Assembly: GCF_014653215.1 (NCBI RefSeq)
Contig: NZ_BNAI01000001.1
Coordinates: forward strand, 610,609 to 674,608
Source of the DNA: Pseudolysinimonas yzui
Lineage (GTDB): Bacteria > Actinomycetota > Actinomycetes > Actinomycetales > Microbacteriaceae
Direction of reading: 5' to 3'
Length of the DNA: 64,000 nt
A model generated the notes under the pieces. That model was not told where the DNA came from. It saw only the letters and a list, made by a program, of their open reading frames with translations, and did no database searches. A program made the translations under genes and the position numbers. Shown piece after piece: positions 22,832-31,820 of the stretch (the first letter of the stretch is position 1; every line of letters starts with the position of its first letter).

Positions 22832-24285
22832 ATGCCGAGCTTGCCGGCGAAGTCGCCGCTCTCGAGGCGGGCCTTGACCGCGCCGAGGAAGCGGGCGGCG
22901 TCGGCACCGTCGACGATGCGGTGGTCGTACGACAGCGCGAGGTACACGGTCGACCGGATCGCGATCGCGTCGAGCCCCTCGTCCGTCACGACGACGGGCT
23001 TCTTCACGACGATGCCCGTTCCGAGGATCGCGGACTGCGGCAGGAACACGATGGGCGTGTCGAACAGCGCGCCACGGGATCCGGTGTTGGTCACCGTGAA
23101 GGTGCCGCCGGAGAGCTCGTCGGGCGTGAGCTTGTTGCTGCGGGTGCGATCCGCCTTGTCGGCGATCTCGACCGCGAGCTGCGCGATGTTGAGATCGCTG
23201 GCGTTGCGCACCACGGGGGTGAGCAGGCCGCGCTCGGTGTCGACGGCGATGCTCACGTTCTCGTGATCCGGGTAGACGATGTTGTCTCCGTCGACCGTCG
23301 CGTTGATGATCGGGTACGCCTTGAGCGCCTCAGCGGCGGCGAGAACGAAGAACGGCAGGAAGCTGAGCTTCTGGCCGGTCTTGGCCTGGAACGCCGCCTT
23401 CACCTCGTCACGGTAGTTCGCGACCCTGGTGACGTCGACCTCGACGACGGTCGTGAGCTGGGCGAGGGTCTGCATCGACACGACGGCGCGCTCGGCGACG
23501 ACCTTGCGCAGGCGCGACATCGGAACCGTGGTGCCGCGCAGCGGCGACACCTCGAGCACCGGTGCAGCGGTCGGCGTCGGTGCGACCGTCGACACGGCGG
23601 GGGCGCCCGCGGCGAGTACATCCTGCTTGCGGATGCGTCCGCCGACACCGGTGCCGGTCACGGTCGCCAGGTCGATGCCCTTGTCGTTGGCGAGCTTGCG
23701 CACGATCGGGGTGACGTAGCCGGCGTGCGCGTTCGCGCCGGCCGAGACGGGTGCGGTCGCGGGGGCCGGAGCGGCAACGGGTGCCGGAGCGGCAGCGGGA
23801 GCCGCCGCGGGAGCAGGTGTCGCCACGGGAGCGGGTGCTGCCGCGGGTGCCGGCGGCGCAGCGGGTGCCTGCACCGGCTCGGGAGCAGGTGCCGGAGCTG
23901 CCGCGGGTGCCGGGGTGGGCTCGGGCGCGGCGACCGGTTCAGGTGCCGGTGCGGGCTCAGGTGCCGGAGCGGGCTCGGGCGCGGCGACGGGCTCCGGAGC
24001 CGGGGCTGCTGCCGGCGCGGGAGCCTCAGCCGGAGCGGCAGCACCCGATCCATCGCCGATCGTGACCAGGACGGCGCCGACCTCGACGGTCTCGTCTTCC
24101 TGCACGAGGATCTGCTCGATCACGCCCGCGACGGGCGACGGGATCTCGGTGTCGACCTTGTCGGTCGAGACTTCGAGCAGCGGCTCGTCGACCTCGACGC
24201 GGTCGCCGACCTTCTTCAGCCAGCGGGTGACGGTGCCTTCCGTGACGCTCTCGCCGAGTGCCGGGAGGGTGACCGATTCGCTCAT
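22828..24285 (-). CDS. sucB: Dihydrolipoamide acyltransferase E2 (2-oxoglutarate/pyruvate dehydrogenase)
   Basis: 485 residues. A single lipoyl domain carries its modified lysine in STDKVDTEI (K43). A long Ala/Pro/Glu linker follows (about 85-180), then a peripheral subunit-binding domain ([20 protein letters not shown]) and the catalytic acyltransferase core with the active-site block [15 protein letters not shown] near the end. In actinobacteria such E2 proteins often serve both pyruvate and 2-oxoglutarate dehydrogenase; which one applies here cannot be decided. ATG behind GAAGGAGC, 57 bases downstream of lpd and probably in one operon. Confidence 0.92.
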   Translation of the reverse strand: MSESVTLPALGESVTEGTVTRWLKKVGDRVEVDEPLLEVSTDKVDTEIPSPVAGVIEQILVQEDETVEVGAVLVTIGDGSGAAAPAEAPAPAAAPAPEPVAAPEPAPAPEPAPAPEPVAAPEPTPAPAAAPAPAPEPVQAPAAPPAPAAAPAPVATPAPAAAPAAAPAPVAAPAPATAPVSAGANAHAGYVTPIVRKLANDKGIDLATVTGTGVGGRIRKQDVLAAGAPAVSTVAPTPTAAPVLEVSPLRGTTVPMSRLRKVVAERAVVSMQTLAQLTTVVEVDVTRVANYRDEVKAAFQAKTGQKLSFLPFFVLAAAEALKAYPIINATVDGDNIVYPDHENVSIAVDTERGLLTPVVRNASDLNIAQLAVEIADKADRTRSNKLTPDELSGGTFTVTNTGSRGALFDTPIVFLPQSAILGTGIVVKKPVVVTDEGLDAIAIRSTVYLALSYDHRIVDGADAARFLGAVKARLESGDFAGKLGI

Positions 24286-24342
24286 CAGGGGTGCTCCTTC
24301 GAAGCCTGTGTGGATAGCTTAGCTGCGCGTGATTTGCGCGGG

Positions 24343-25716
24343 TCAGATGCCGTGCAGCGGCTTGCCCGCGATGGCGAGGAATGCCTCACCGAGGGCTTCG
24401 TTCTGCGTCGGGTGCGCGTGGATGTAGGGGGCGATGTCTTCGGGGTACGCCTCCCAGTTCACTGCGAGCTGCGCCTCGCCGATGAGCTCCCCGACGCGGG
24501 CACCGATCATGTGCACGCCGAGCACGGGGCCGTCCTTCTGACGCACGACCTTGACGTTGCCCGAGGTGCCGATGATGTGGCTCTTGCCGTTGCCGGCGAG
24601 GTTGTAGTCATAGGTGGCGATGGCATCCGCGCCGAACTTCTCGACCGCCTTCGCCTCGGTGAGGCCGATCGACGCGACCTCGGGGTCGGAGTAGGTGACC
24701 TTGGGGATGTTGACGTCGTCGACGACGATCGGGTTCAGGCCCGCGATCTCCTCGGCGACGAAGATGCCCTGCTGGAAGCCGCGGTGCGCGAGCTGCAGAC
24801 CCGGAACGATGTCGCCGACCGCCCAGACGCCGGGGATGTTGGTGCGCAGTCGCTCGTCGGTGAGGACGAAGCCGCGATCCATCGTCACGCCGACCTCTTC
24901 GAATCCGAGGTTCGCCGTGGCGGGGCCGCGACCGACGGCGACGAGCAGCAGCTCGGCTTCGACGGTCTCGCCGTTCTCGAGCGAGACGACGACGCCCGAC
25001 TCGTTCTGGGTGACGCCGGCGAAGCGCACCCCGGTCTTGAACTCGATGCCGCGCTTGCGGAACGCCCGCTCGAATGCCTTCGAGATCGCGATGTCCTCGT
25101 TGGGAACGAGGTTCGGAAGCGCCTCGATGATGGTGACCTCGGTGCCGAACGAGCGCCACACGCTCGAGAACTCGACGCCGATGACGCCGCCGCCGAGCAC
25201 GGCGACCTTCTTCGGCACGAAGTCGAGGGCGAGCGCCTGCTCGGAGGTGATGACGCGCCCGCCGATCTCGAGGCCGGGCAGCGAACGCGAGTACGACCCG
25301 GTCGCGAGGATGACGTTCTTTCCGGTGACGGTCACGTCGCCGACCTGAACGCTCGTGGGGGAGGTGAGGCGCCCCTCGCCTTCGATCGTGGTGATGCCGC
25401 GCGCCTTGATGAGGCCCTGGAGGCCCTTCCACTTGCTCGCGACGACTTCTTCGCGGTAGGTCGTGACGCCGGCGATGTCGATGCCGCCGAACGTCGCGGA
25501 CACGCCGTACTTGGCGGACTCGCGCGTGACATCCGCCACCTCAGCGGCGTGCAACAACGCCTTGGTGGGGATGCAGCCGACGTGCAGACAGGTGCCGCCG
25601 ACCTTCCCCTTTTCGATCAGTCCGACCGTGAGGCCCAACTGGCTGGCGCGCAGCGCGGCGGCGTAGCCACCGCTTCCTGCACCCAGAACGACAAGGTCGA
25701 AGTTCTGCTCGGACAC
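24343..25716 (-). CDS. lpd: Dihydrolipoyl dehydrogenase E3
   Basis: FAD disulfide oxidoreductase that re-oxidises dihydrolipoamide on E2. 457 residues. FAD-binding VVLGAGSGGYAAAL, redox disulfide GGTCLHVGCIPTKALL (C43, C48), NAD-binding GGGVIGVEF and the C-terminal catalytic HAHPTQNEALGEA are all intact. GTG start with GGGAG eight bases upstream. Forms an operon with sucB. Confidence 0.96.
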   Translation of the reverse strand: MSEQNFDLVVLGAGSGGYAAALRASQLGLTVGLIEKGKVGGTCLHVGCIPTKALLHAAEVADVTRESAKYGVSATFGGIDIAGVTTYREEVVASKWKGLQGLIKARGITTIEGEGRLTSPTSVQVGDVTVTGKNVILATGSYSRSLPGLEIGGRVITSEQALALDFVPKKVAVLGGGVIGVEFSSVWRSFGTEVTIIEALPNLVPNEDIAISKAFERAFRKRGIEFKTGVRFAGVTQNESGVVVSLENGETVEAELLLVAVGRGPATANLGFEEVGVTMDRGFVLTDERLRTNIPGVWAVGDIVPGLQLAHRGFQQGIFVAEEIAGLNPIVVDDVNIPKVTYSDPEVASIGLTEAKAVEKFGADAIATYDYNLAGNGKSHIIGTSGNVKVVRQKDGPVLGVHMIGARVGELIGEAQLAVNWEAYPEDIAPYIHAHPTQNEALGEAFLAIAGKPLHGI

Positions 25717-25779
25717 CCGGCGACTCCCTATATGCGTGCGATTGCGGGCCAGTACAGAGGGTGGCGTGTGGCCCAGAAG

Positions 25780-25797
25780 GGCAAGGTGTTCCTTGCC
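25780..25797 (-). terminator. Hairpin between pepA and lpd
   Basis: Perfect 7-bp stem GGCAAGG / CCTTGCC with a 4-base loop, 12 bases after the pepA stop and followed on the minus strand by CTTCTGG. A weak terminator or attenuator between pepA and lpd-sucB. Confidence 0.5.
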
Positions 25798-25809
25798 AGA
25801 TAGACCCTA

Positions 25810-27315
25810 CTACGACGCGGAAAAGTCTTCCGCGAAGCGCAGCAGCGTGCGCACCGTCGTGCCGGTCGGACCCTTGCCGATCCCGCCGTGCGGGCTGCCC
25901 GGGTTGTTCGCGACGCCCGCGATATCGAGGTGCGCCCACGGGATGCTGCGCTTTTCGGCCCCTTCGCCGGTGCTGCCGACGAAGGCCCTGAGGAAGTGCG
26001 CGGCGATGAGCATGCCACCGGCGGTGTTGCCCGGCTTCGCGTTGGCGATGTCGGCGACGTCGCTGTCGAGCAGCGAGCGCAGCTCGGGGGGCATCGGCAT
26101 CGGCCAGAGCACCTCGCCGACCGCCGCCCCCGCGGCGACGACCTTCTGCACCATCTCGTCGTCGCCCATCACCGGGGTATACCGCTCGCCCATCGCGACG
26201 CGCGCGGCGCCGGTGAGGGTCGCGACATCGACGATGGCATCCGGTTCTTCTTCGCTCGCGGCGACGAGCCCGTCGGCGAGCACCAGGCGCCCTTCGGCGT
26301 CGGTGTTGAGCACCTCGACGGTCGTGCCGCCGCGCATCCGCAGCACGTCGTTGGGCCGCGCGGCTGAGCCGGAGGGCATGTTCTCGGCGATGCACAGCCA
26401 GGCGGTGAGCCGCACGGGAAGGGCGAGTCTCGCGGCGGCGACGACCACGGCGAGCGCGGTGACCGCGCCGGTCATGTCGTACTTCATGCCGACCATTCCC
26501 GCGGGGGGCTTGAGCGACAGGCCCCCCGAGTCGAAGGTGATGCCCTTGCCGACGAGGGCGAGGTGGCGGGTGGCCTCCGCGGGGGAGTAGCGCACGACGA
26601 CGAGTCGCGGCGGCCGCACCGATCCGCGCCCCACCGCCAGGATTCCGCCGTAGCCGCCGGCTTCGAGCTCGGTCTCGTCGAGCACCTCGACCTCGAGCGG
26701 CAACCCCTGTGCCGCGTCGACGGCCGCGGCGGCGAGCGTCTCGGGGTAGAGGTCGGACGGTGGGGTGTTCACGAGGTCGCGCACGGTGTGGATGGCGGTG
26801 GCGACGGTCGTGGCTCGATCGACGAGCGGCTGGGCGTCGTCGGCGACGTCGGCAGGCAGGTGCACGACGATGTCGTCGGCGGGGGTCTTGGTCGTGCCGA
26901 TCGTCGTCACCCGGTAGCCGGTGTAGGCGTAGGCGCCGATCGCGGCACCCTCGAGCACGGCGAGGGCTTCCGCGCCGCTCGTCACGGGCAGCGCGATCGC
27001 GAGGCGTTCGATGCCGGTGAGCTGGCGGGCGGCCGATCCGGCGGCATACCGCAACGAGTCGATCGTGATCTCGCCGGAACCGAGGCCGATGAGGGCGATG
27101 GATGCGGTGGTGCCGTCGAGCGCGGGAAGGCGGCGGAGCTCGTCGACGCCGCCGGTCGCCGCGACCTCGGTGAGGGCACGCGTGACGGCCGGGAATGCCT
27201 CGCCGTCGACCGCGAGTCGAGGGCCGTCGGCGGTCTTGCGCACCCCGAGCACGAGCACCTCCGCCGCGGTGCTCGTCGGATCGGAGGAGGAGATCGAAAG
27301 CACCGGTACGGCCAT
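25810..27315 (-). CDS. pepA: Leucyl aminopeptidase, M17 family
   Basis: 501-residue cytosolic metallo-exopeptidase, normal length. The C-terminal catalytic domain shows the family signature NTDAEGRLVLADGL, the metal-binding GKGITFDSGGLSLKP and the KYDMTGA segment. The start is set by TAGCAT six bases before the ATG. It lies upstream of lpd-sucB on the same strand, as in the Rv2213 region. Confidence 0.94.
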   Translation of the reverse strand: MAVPVLSISSSDPTSTAAEVLVLGVRKTADGPRLAVDGEAFPAVTRALTEVAATGGVDELRRLPALDGTTASIALIGLGSGEITIDSLRYAAGSAARQLTGIERLAIALPVTSGAEALAVLEGAAIGAYAYTGYRVTTIGTTKTPADDIVVHLPADVADDAQPLVDRATTVATAIHTVRDLVNTPPSDLYPETLAAAAVDAAQGLPLEVEVLDETELEAGGYGGILAVGRGSVRPPRLVVVRYSPAEATRHLALVGKGITFDSGGLSLKPPAGMVGMKYDMTGAVTALAVVVAAARLALPVRLTAWLCIAENMPSGSAARPNDVLRMRGGTTVEVLNTDAEGRLVLADGLVAASEEEPDAIVDVATLTGAARVAMGERYTPVMGDDEMVQKVVAAGAAVGEVLWPMPMPPELRSLLDSDVADIANAKPGNTAGGMLIAAHFLRAFVGSTGEGAEKRSIPWAHLDIAGVANNPGSPHGGIGKGPTGTTVRTLLRFAEDFSAS

Positions 27316-27321
27316 CGGGCC

Positions 27322-27327
27322 ATGCTA
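27322..27327 (-). promoter_or_regulatory. -10 box TAGCAT, leaderless promoter of pepA
   Basis: Minus-strand TAGCAT, GGCCCG, ATG of pepA. Confidence 0.6.
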
Positions 27328-27394
27328 ACCGCGTGTTCGCTCACGGCTTGACCGGCGACTCGTGGTTCTCCAGCAGGAGCGCAGACCCCGGAAA

Positions 27395-27400
27395 TAGAAT
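27395..27400 (+). promoter_or_regulatory. -10 box TAGAAT, leaderless promoter of the PAC2 gene
   Basis: TAGAAT, GTGGAC, ATG at 27407. This spacing decides the start against the GTG at 27401. Confidence 0.7.
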
Positions 27401-27406
27401 GTGGAC

Positions 27407-28318
27407 ATGCGAGATCCGGGCGGGCTGTACGACCTGTCGGTCGAGGTCGGCCAGGTGCCCCGCGGTCTGCATCTCGTCGCGGGGCTCACCGGCTTCGCCG
27501 ATGCGGGCGGCGCGGTCAGCCAGGTGAGTCAGTACCTGCTCGACAACCTCGAGATGAGCGAGGTGGTCGCCTTCGACACCGACGCGCTCCTGGACTACCG
27601 GGCGCGGCGCCCGATGATGTTCTTCGATCAGGATCACCTGAGCGAGTACAAGCCGGCGAAGCTCTCGCTGTATCTGGCTCGTGACGAGATGGGGCAGCAG
27701 TTCCTCTTCCTCACCGGGTTCGAGCCCGACTTCCAGTGGGAGCGGTTCACGGCTGCGGTGGTTCAGCTCGTCGAGAAGTACGGCGTCAAAGACACCACGT
27801 GGGTGCACGCGATCGCGATGCCCACCCCGCATACCCGCCCGATCGGGGTGACGGTGAGCGGCAACCGGCTCGACCTGATCGATTCGCTGTCGGTCTGGAA
27901 GCCGCGCACGCAGGTGCCGTCGAATGCGCTGCACCTGCTGGAGTACCGGCTGCAACAGCTCGGACACCCGACCGCGGGCTTCGTGCTGCTCATCCCGCAC
28001 TACCTCTCCGACACCGAGTTCCCGCAAGCGGCCGTGACCGCGCTCGAGAGCATCAGCGCCGCCACCGGGCTGATCTTCCCGACCGACCGGCTGCGCGAGG
28101 AGAACCGCGACTTCCTGGCGAAGGTCGATGACCAGGTGCACGGCAACCAGGAGCTCGAGCGCCTCGTCGGGGCCCTCGAGGAGCGGCACGACAGCTATAT
28201 GGAAGAGAACCCGATGCCGTCGCCGCTGATGGATTCCAGCGGCGAACTGCCGACCGCGGACACGATCGCCGCCGAGCTGGAGAAGTTCCTCGCGAATCGC
28301 CGCGACGACGATCGCTGA
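27407..28318 (+). CDS. PAC2-family protein
   Basis: 303 residues from the ATG at 27407. PAC2 (proteasome assembly chaperone 2) fold: LVAGLTGFADAGGAVSQVSQYLLDNL at the N-terminus (read in two parts), WVHAIAMPTPHTRP in the middle and TAGFVLLIPHYL later. In actinobacteria this family is represented by Rv2125, and a link to proteasome assembly has been suggested but is not proven. No proteasome genes lie in the window. The C-terminus is acidic and helical. Leaderless start. Confidence 0.85.
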   Translation: MRDPGGLYDLSVEVGQVPRGLHLVAGLTGFADAGGAVSQVSQYLLDNLEMSEVVAFDTDALLDYRARRPMMFFDQDHLSEYKPAKLSLYLARDEMGQQFLFLTGFEPDFQWERFTAAVVQLVEKYGVKDTTWVHAIAMPTPHTRPIGVTVSGNRLDLIDSLSVWKPRTQVPSNALHLLEYRLQQLGHPTAGFVLLIPHYLSDTEFPQAAVTALESISAATGLIFPTDRLREENRDFLAKVDDQVHGNQELERLVGALEERHDSYMEENPMPSPLMDSSGELPTADTIAAELEKFLANRRDDDR

Positions 28319-28388
28319 GCTCCCGTAGCCCACGGTGGCGCCGGTGTGCAAGCCGGAGTTGCCGGAGTGTGCGAGAATGATCCTTCAA

Positions 28389-28429
28389 GACCCGGTCGGG
28401 TCCCCGAAGGTTTCCAAGGAAACGCGGGG
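28389..28429 (+). promoter_or_regulatory. Two adjacent hairpins in the sigA leader
   Basis: First GACCCG-GT-CGGGTC (28389-28402). Second CCCCG, AAG, GTTTCC-AA-GGAAAC, G, CGGGG (28402-28429), an 11-bp interrupted stem. They lie 67 bases before the sigA start. The two share base 28402 and so may be alternatives. They could stabilise or attenuate the sigA mRNA; no ligand-binding RNA family is recognised. Confidence 0.45.
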
Positions 28430-28495
28430 GACTTGACAAGGGTCTTAGTAATGCCCGGAATTGCCGGCCCGAACGGGTCGCGGAAGGGAACCCGG

Positions 28496-29968
28496 ATGGC
28501 CCCCCGATCCACCACGAAGACCGCGGACTCCACGTCGCCTGCGAAGGATGCCGCGCCCGCTGAGGTGAAGGCCGCGAAGAAGACGGCGGCCACCGCACCG
28601 GTGAAGGCCGCTGCCGCCAAGCCGGCGGCCAAGACCGCCGCGACCACGACTGCTGCGACCAAGACTGCTGCCGCCAAGACCGGTGCCGCGAAGTCCGCTG
28701 CTGCGAAGACTCCCGCCACCAAGGCGCCCGCGAAGGCTTCGACGGCGAAGGCATCGCGCGCCAAGGCGGCACCCGCCGGTGAGACCGACGTCGACGAAGA
28801 CATCGACGACATCGAGATCGACCCGACCGACGTCGAAGAGATCGTCATCGATGACGACGTCGTCGTCGACGACGAGGTCGAGGTCGAGAAGCCGGCCGCC
28901 GTCGAGGTCGTCGCCGACGACGACGCCGCCGAGAGCGACGACGACGAAGACGACGACGACAAGCCCATCGAGGTGCTTCCCACCGGGGCCCTTCGCCTGT
29001 CGATGACCGACGACGAGGACGACATCCCCGTCTACTCGGCCGCGATCACCGGGGCGACGGCCGACCCGGTCAAGGACTACCTCAAGCAGATCGGCAAGGT
29101 GGCGCTGCTCAACGCCGCCGAAGAGGTCGAGCTCGCGATGCGCATCGAGGCGGGCCTGTTCGCCGAAGAGAAGCTCTCGCAGATGGCCGACACCGAGAAG
29201 CGCAGCCAGCTGGGGCGCGAACTCGCCTGGGTCGCCCGCGACGGCCAGCGCGCGAAGAGCCACCTGCTCGGCGCCAACCTGCGCCTCGTCGTCTCGCTCG
29301 CGAAGCGGTACACCGGTCGTGGCATGCAGTTCCTCGACCTCATCCAGGAGGGCAACCTGGGCCTCATCCGTGCGGTCGAGAAGTTCGACTACACCAAGGG
29401 CTTCAAGTTCTCGACGTACGCGACGTGGTGGATCCGTCAGGCGATCACCCGCGCGATGGCCGACCAGGCCCGCACCATTCGCATCCCGGTGCACATGGTC
29501 GAGGTCATCAACAAGCTCGCCCGCGTGCAGCGCCAGATGCTGCAAGACCTGGGCCGCGAACCCACTCCGGAAGAGCTCAGCCGCGAACTCGACATGACCC
29601 CCGAGAAGGTCATCGAGGTGCAGAAGTACGGCCGGGAGCCGATCTCGCTGCACACCCCGCTCGGCGAAGACGGCGACAGCGAGTTCGGCGACCTCATCGA
29701 GGACACCGAAGCGGTCGTTCCGGCCGACGCGGTGGGCTTCACGATGCTGCAGAAGCAGCTCGAGTCGCTGCTCGATTCGCTCTCCGAGCGCGAGGCGGGC
29801 GTCATCCGCATGCGGTTCGGTCTGGGCGACGGGATGCCGAAGACGCTCGACCAGATCGGTGACACCTTCGGCGTGACGCGGGAACGCATCCGCCAGATCG
29901 AGTCCAAGACGATGGCGAAGCTGCGCCACCCGAGCCGCTCGCAGTCGCTGCGCGACTACCTCGAGTAG
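28496..29968 (+). CDS. sigA: Primary RNA polymerase sigma factor (sigma-70 group 1)
   Basis: 490 residues. An Ala/Lys-rich N-terminal third (histone-like [18 protein letters not shown]) and a strongly acidic stretch (residues about 95-160) precede the conserved core. Region 1.2 is [18 protein letters not shown]; region 2 includes [21 protein letters not shown] then [20 protein letters not shown] and [17 protein letters not shown]; region 4 ends with [20 protein letters not shown]. The ATG at 28496 has GGAAGGGAA upstream; an in-frame ATG at 28451 could add 15 residues. It would direct the TAGNNT-type promoters seen throughout the window. Confidence 0.95.
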   Translation: MAPRSTTKTADSTSPAKDAAPAEVKAAKKTAATAPVKAAAAKPAAKTAATTTAATKTAAAKTGAAKSAAAKTPATKAPAKASTAKASRAKAAPAGETDVDEDIDDIEIDPTDVEEIVIDDDVVVDDEVEVEKPAAVEVVADDDAAESDDDEDDDDKPIEVLPTGALRLSMTDDEDDIPVYSAAITGATADPVKDYLKQIGKVALLNAAEEVELAMRIEAGLFAEEKLSQMADTEKRSQLGRELAWVARDGQRAKSHLLGANLRLVVSLAKRYTGRGMQFLDLIQEGNLGLIRAVEKFDYTKGFKFSTYATWWIRQAITRAMADQARTIRIPVHMVEVINKLARVQRQMLQDLGREPTPEELSRELDMTPEKVIEVQKYGREPISLHTPLGEDGDSEFGDLIEDTEAVVPADAVGFTMLQKQLESLLDSLSEREAGVIRMRFGLGDGMPKTLDQIGDTFGVTRERIRQIESKTMAKLRHPSRSQSLRDYLE

Positions 29969-29976
29969 GCCGCGGT

Positions 29977-30693
29977 TTGGACGTCCCCTACGACGAGAAC
30001 CGGGTGCGGCCTCGTGAGGTCGAAGTCGACGGTGTGCGGTACGAGCGCATCCCGATCAAGACGCACGTGGTGCTGCCCGGGGAGCCGCTCCACCCGGTGA
30101 TCGAGAAGTACGCCCTCGAGCTGCTGCAGGACGGCGACTGGCTGTTCATGACCGAGAAGATGGTCGCCGGCTCGCAGGGCCGCGCCTACCCGGTCGCGGA
30201 GACGAAGGCCCGGCCCCTCGCGGTGTGGCTCAGCAAGCGCGTCGTGCGCACCCCGTGGGGCATCGGCCTCGGCATCCCCGAGACGATGGAGTGGGCGATC
30301 CGCGAGGTCGGCACGCCGCGCATCCTGTTCGCCGCCGCCGTCTCGGTGATCACCAAGCGCTTCGGGCGCACCGGCGACTTCTACCGGATCGCCGGCACCA
30401 AGGCGCGCGGCATCGACGGCCCCGGCTACCCGACGATCCCGCCGTACGACGAGATGGTCGTGCTGACCGCCGCGAAGCCGAAGCAGACCTCGCAGCAGGT
30501 CGGCGACATGCTGGCGCAGCACGGCAAGCGCGTCGAGGTCTTCCTCGTCGACATCAACGACATCGGCGGCAACGTGCTCGGTTCAACGACCGATCGCGCG
30601 ACCGAGCTGCTCGTGGCGCGCATCCTCAAGGACAACCCGATCGGCCAGGGCCACGAGTCCACCCCGCTCGGCATCATCCGCCGCGCTACCTGA
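29977..30693 (+). CDS. CofE-like (F420-0:gamma-glutamyl ligase family) protein
   Basis: 238 residues from a TTG at 29977, eight bases after sigA; an in-frame GTG at 30004 is an alternative start. The CofE-type fold is suggested by IPIKTHVVLPGEPL, DGDWLFMTEKMVAGSQGRAYPV (two parts), RIAGTKARGIDGPG and VFLVDINDIGGNVLGST. CofE adds glutamates to coenzyme F420, but no other F420 gene is in the window and the protein lacks the fused FbiB domain. It may use another substrate. Likely cotranscribed with sigA. Confidence 0.7.
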   Translation: MDVPYDENRVRPREVEVDGVRYERIPIKTHVVLPGEPLHPVIEKYALELLQDGDWLFMTEKMVAGSQGRAYPVAETKARPLAVWLSKRVVRTPWGIGLGIPETMEWAIREVGTPRILFAAAVSVITKRFGRTGDFYRIAGTKARGIDGPGYPTIPPYDEMVVLTAAKPKQTSQQVGDMLAQHGKRVEVFLVDINDIGGNVLGSTTDRATELLVARILKDNPIGQGHESTPLGIIRRAT

Positions 30694-30709
30694 CCACCCC
30701 GCCCACCTC

Positions 30710-30749
30710 GGTGGTTGAGTAGCCGCCGCAGGCGGCGTGTCGAAACCAC
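30710..30749. repeat. Palindromic intergenic element, REP-like
   Basis: Outer arms GTGGTT and AACCAC surround an inner GCCGCC-GCA-GGCGGC stem, with GAGTA and TGTCGA between. The GGTTGAGTAG...TCGAAACC outline resembles short palindromes that I recall as frequent between genes in Microbacteriaceae genomes. It lies between two convergent genes and may end both transcripts. Confidence 0.55.
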
Positions 30750-30758
30750 GCCCGCGGG

Positions 30759-31820
30759 CTACTCGTTCAGGTAGATCCGCGGGATGCGGGTGGATGCCCG
30801 CGCGAGGATCTCGTCCCCGATCGTGCCGGCCCAGCCGGCCCATTCTTCGGCGGTCGGCTCGCCCTGGTCGCCGGGGCCGAAGACGATCGCCTCGTCACCC
30901 ACCGACGCCGTGGCCGCGACCTCGATCGTGTCGATCCCGACCGCTGTGACGCTGACGCGACGCCCCCCGAGCAGCACCTCCGCGCCGGATCCCGACGGCC
31001 CGAGCACACTCGGCGGGACGCCGTCGGCGCTGCCCAGGTCGAGTGCGACCGTGCCGCCGTCCGCGGCGATGACCGAGGCACGCATCGTCATCGGGGCGCG
31101 CATCCCGAGGCCGCGGGCGTCGACATCGTCGAAGGGGGAGACCCCGTAGGCGGCGATGCCGAACCGCACGAGGTCGAATCGGGCCTCGGGCATGCGGATG
31201 CCGGCCGAGGATGCCGCGAGGTGCAGCAGCGGACGGTCGGGGCCCTCCATCGGCACTCCGATGCCCGCGGCGACGGCGACGGCGGCCTGGAACTCGGCGA
31301 GGGCGGCGGCGTCGTCGGCGGGGGAGGCGTCGGCGAGGTGCGACCAGAGCCCGGCGAGCCGCACCTGGCCGCGTTCCTGGTAAGCGAGGGCCTCTCCGAC
31401 GAGGGCAGGCCAGTCCTCCGGGCTCGCGCCGTTGCGATGCAGCCCGGTGTCGATCTTGAGGTGCACCGCTGCGGGACGGCCGGCGCCGGCTTCGCCGATG
31501 CGCCGCAACTCGACGAGCGATGACACGCCGAGGTCGACGTCCGCCTCGATCGCCGCTCGGAAGTCGGTGTCCCGGCCGTGCAGCCAGGCGAAGAGCTGGG
31601 CGTCGATGCCCGCGTCGCGCAAGGCCAGCGCCGCGGGCGCGTCGAGCACGGCGAGCGAATCGGCGCCCGACTGAAGTGCCGCGCGGGCGATCGGCAGCAT
31701 CCCGTGGCCGTAGCCGTCGGCCTTGACCGCGAGCATCGTGCGCGCGGGGGCGGCGATCGTGGCGAGAGCGCGCACGTTCTGCCGGAACGCCTCGAGGTCG
31801 ATCTCGATGCGCGCGCTCAC
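30759..31820 (-). CDS. Alanine racemase-related protein A: intact PLP barrel, C-terminal domain without catalytic tyrosine
   Basis: 353 residues, GTG start overlapping the stop of the upstream gene. The N-terminal barrel is complete: PLP lysine K33 in TMLAVKADGYGHG, HLKIDTGLHRNG, GLWSHLADAS, and FDLVRFGIAAYGVSP. The C-terminal beta domain is degenerate. The segment with the catalytic tyrosine (Tyr265 in Geobacillus Alr) is deleted, the GYADG tyrosine is Ser264, and the SMDQ methionine is Ile296. The final TIGDEILARASTRIPRIY is conserved. Alone it should not racemise alanine. Together with gene B it could form the missing half-sites. Annotators would call it alr; I keep the symbol open. Confidence 0.8.
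   Translation of the reverse strand: MSARIEIDLEAFRQNVRALATIAAPARTMLAVKADGYGHGMLPIARAALQSGADSLAVLDAPAALALRDAGIDAQLFAWLHGRDTDFRAAIEADVDLGVSSLVELRRIGEAGAGRPAAVHLKIDTGLHRNGASPEDWPALVGEALAYQERGQVRLAGLWSHLADASPADDAAALAEFQAAVAVAAGIGVPMEGPDRPLLHLAASSAGIRMPEARFDLVRFGIAAYGVSPFDDVDARGLGMRAPMTMRASVIAADGGTVALDLGSADGVPPSVLGPSGSGAEVLLGGRRVSVTAVGIDTIEVAATASVGDEAIVFGPGDQGEPTAEEWAGWAGTIGDEILARASTRIPRIYLNE

Noticed and set aside
23750..24065. Low-complexity frames and apparent repeats opposite the E2 gene
   Set aside because: They mirror the Ala/Pro/Glu linker of the E2 protein; not independent genes and not a DNA repeat array.
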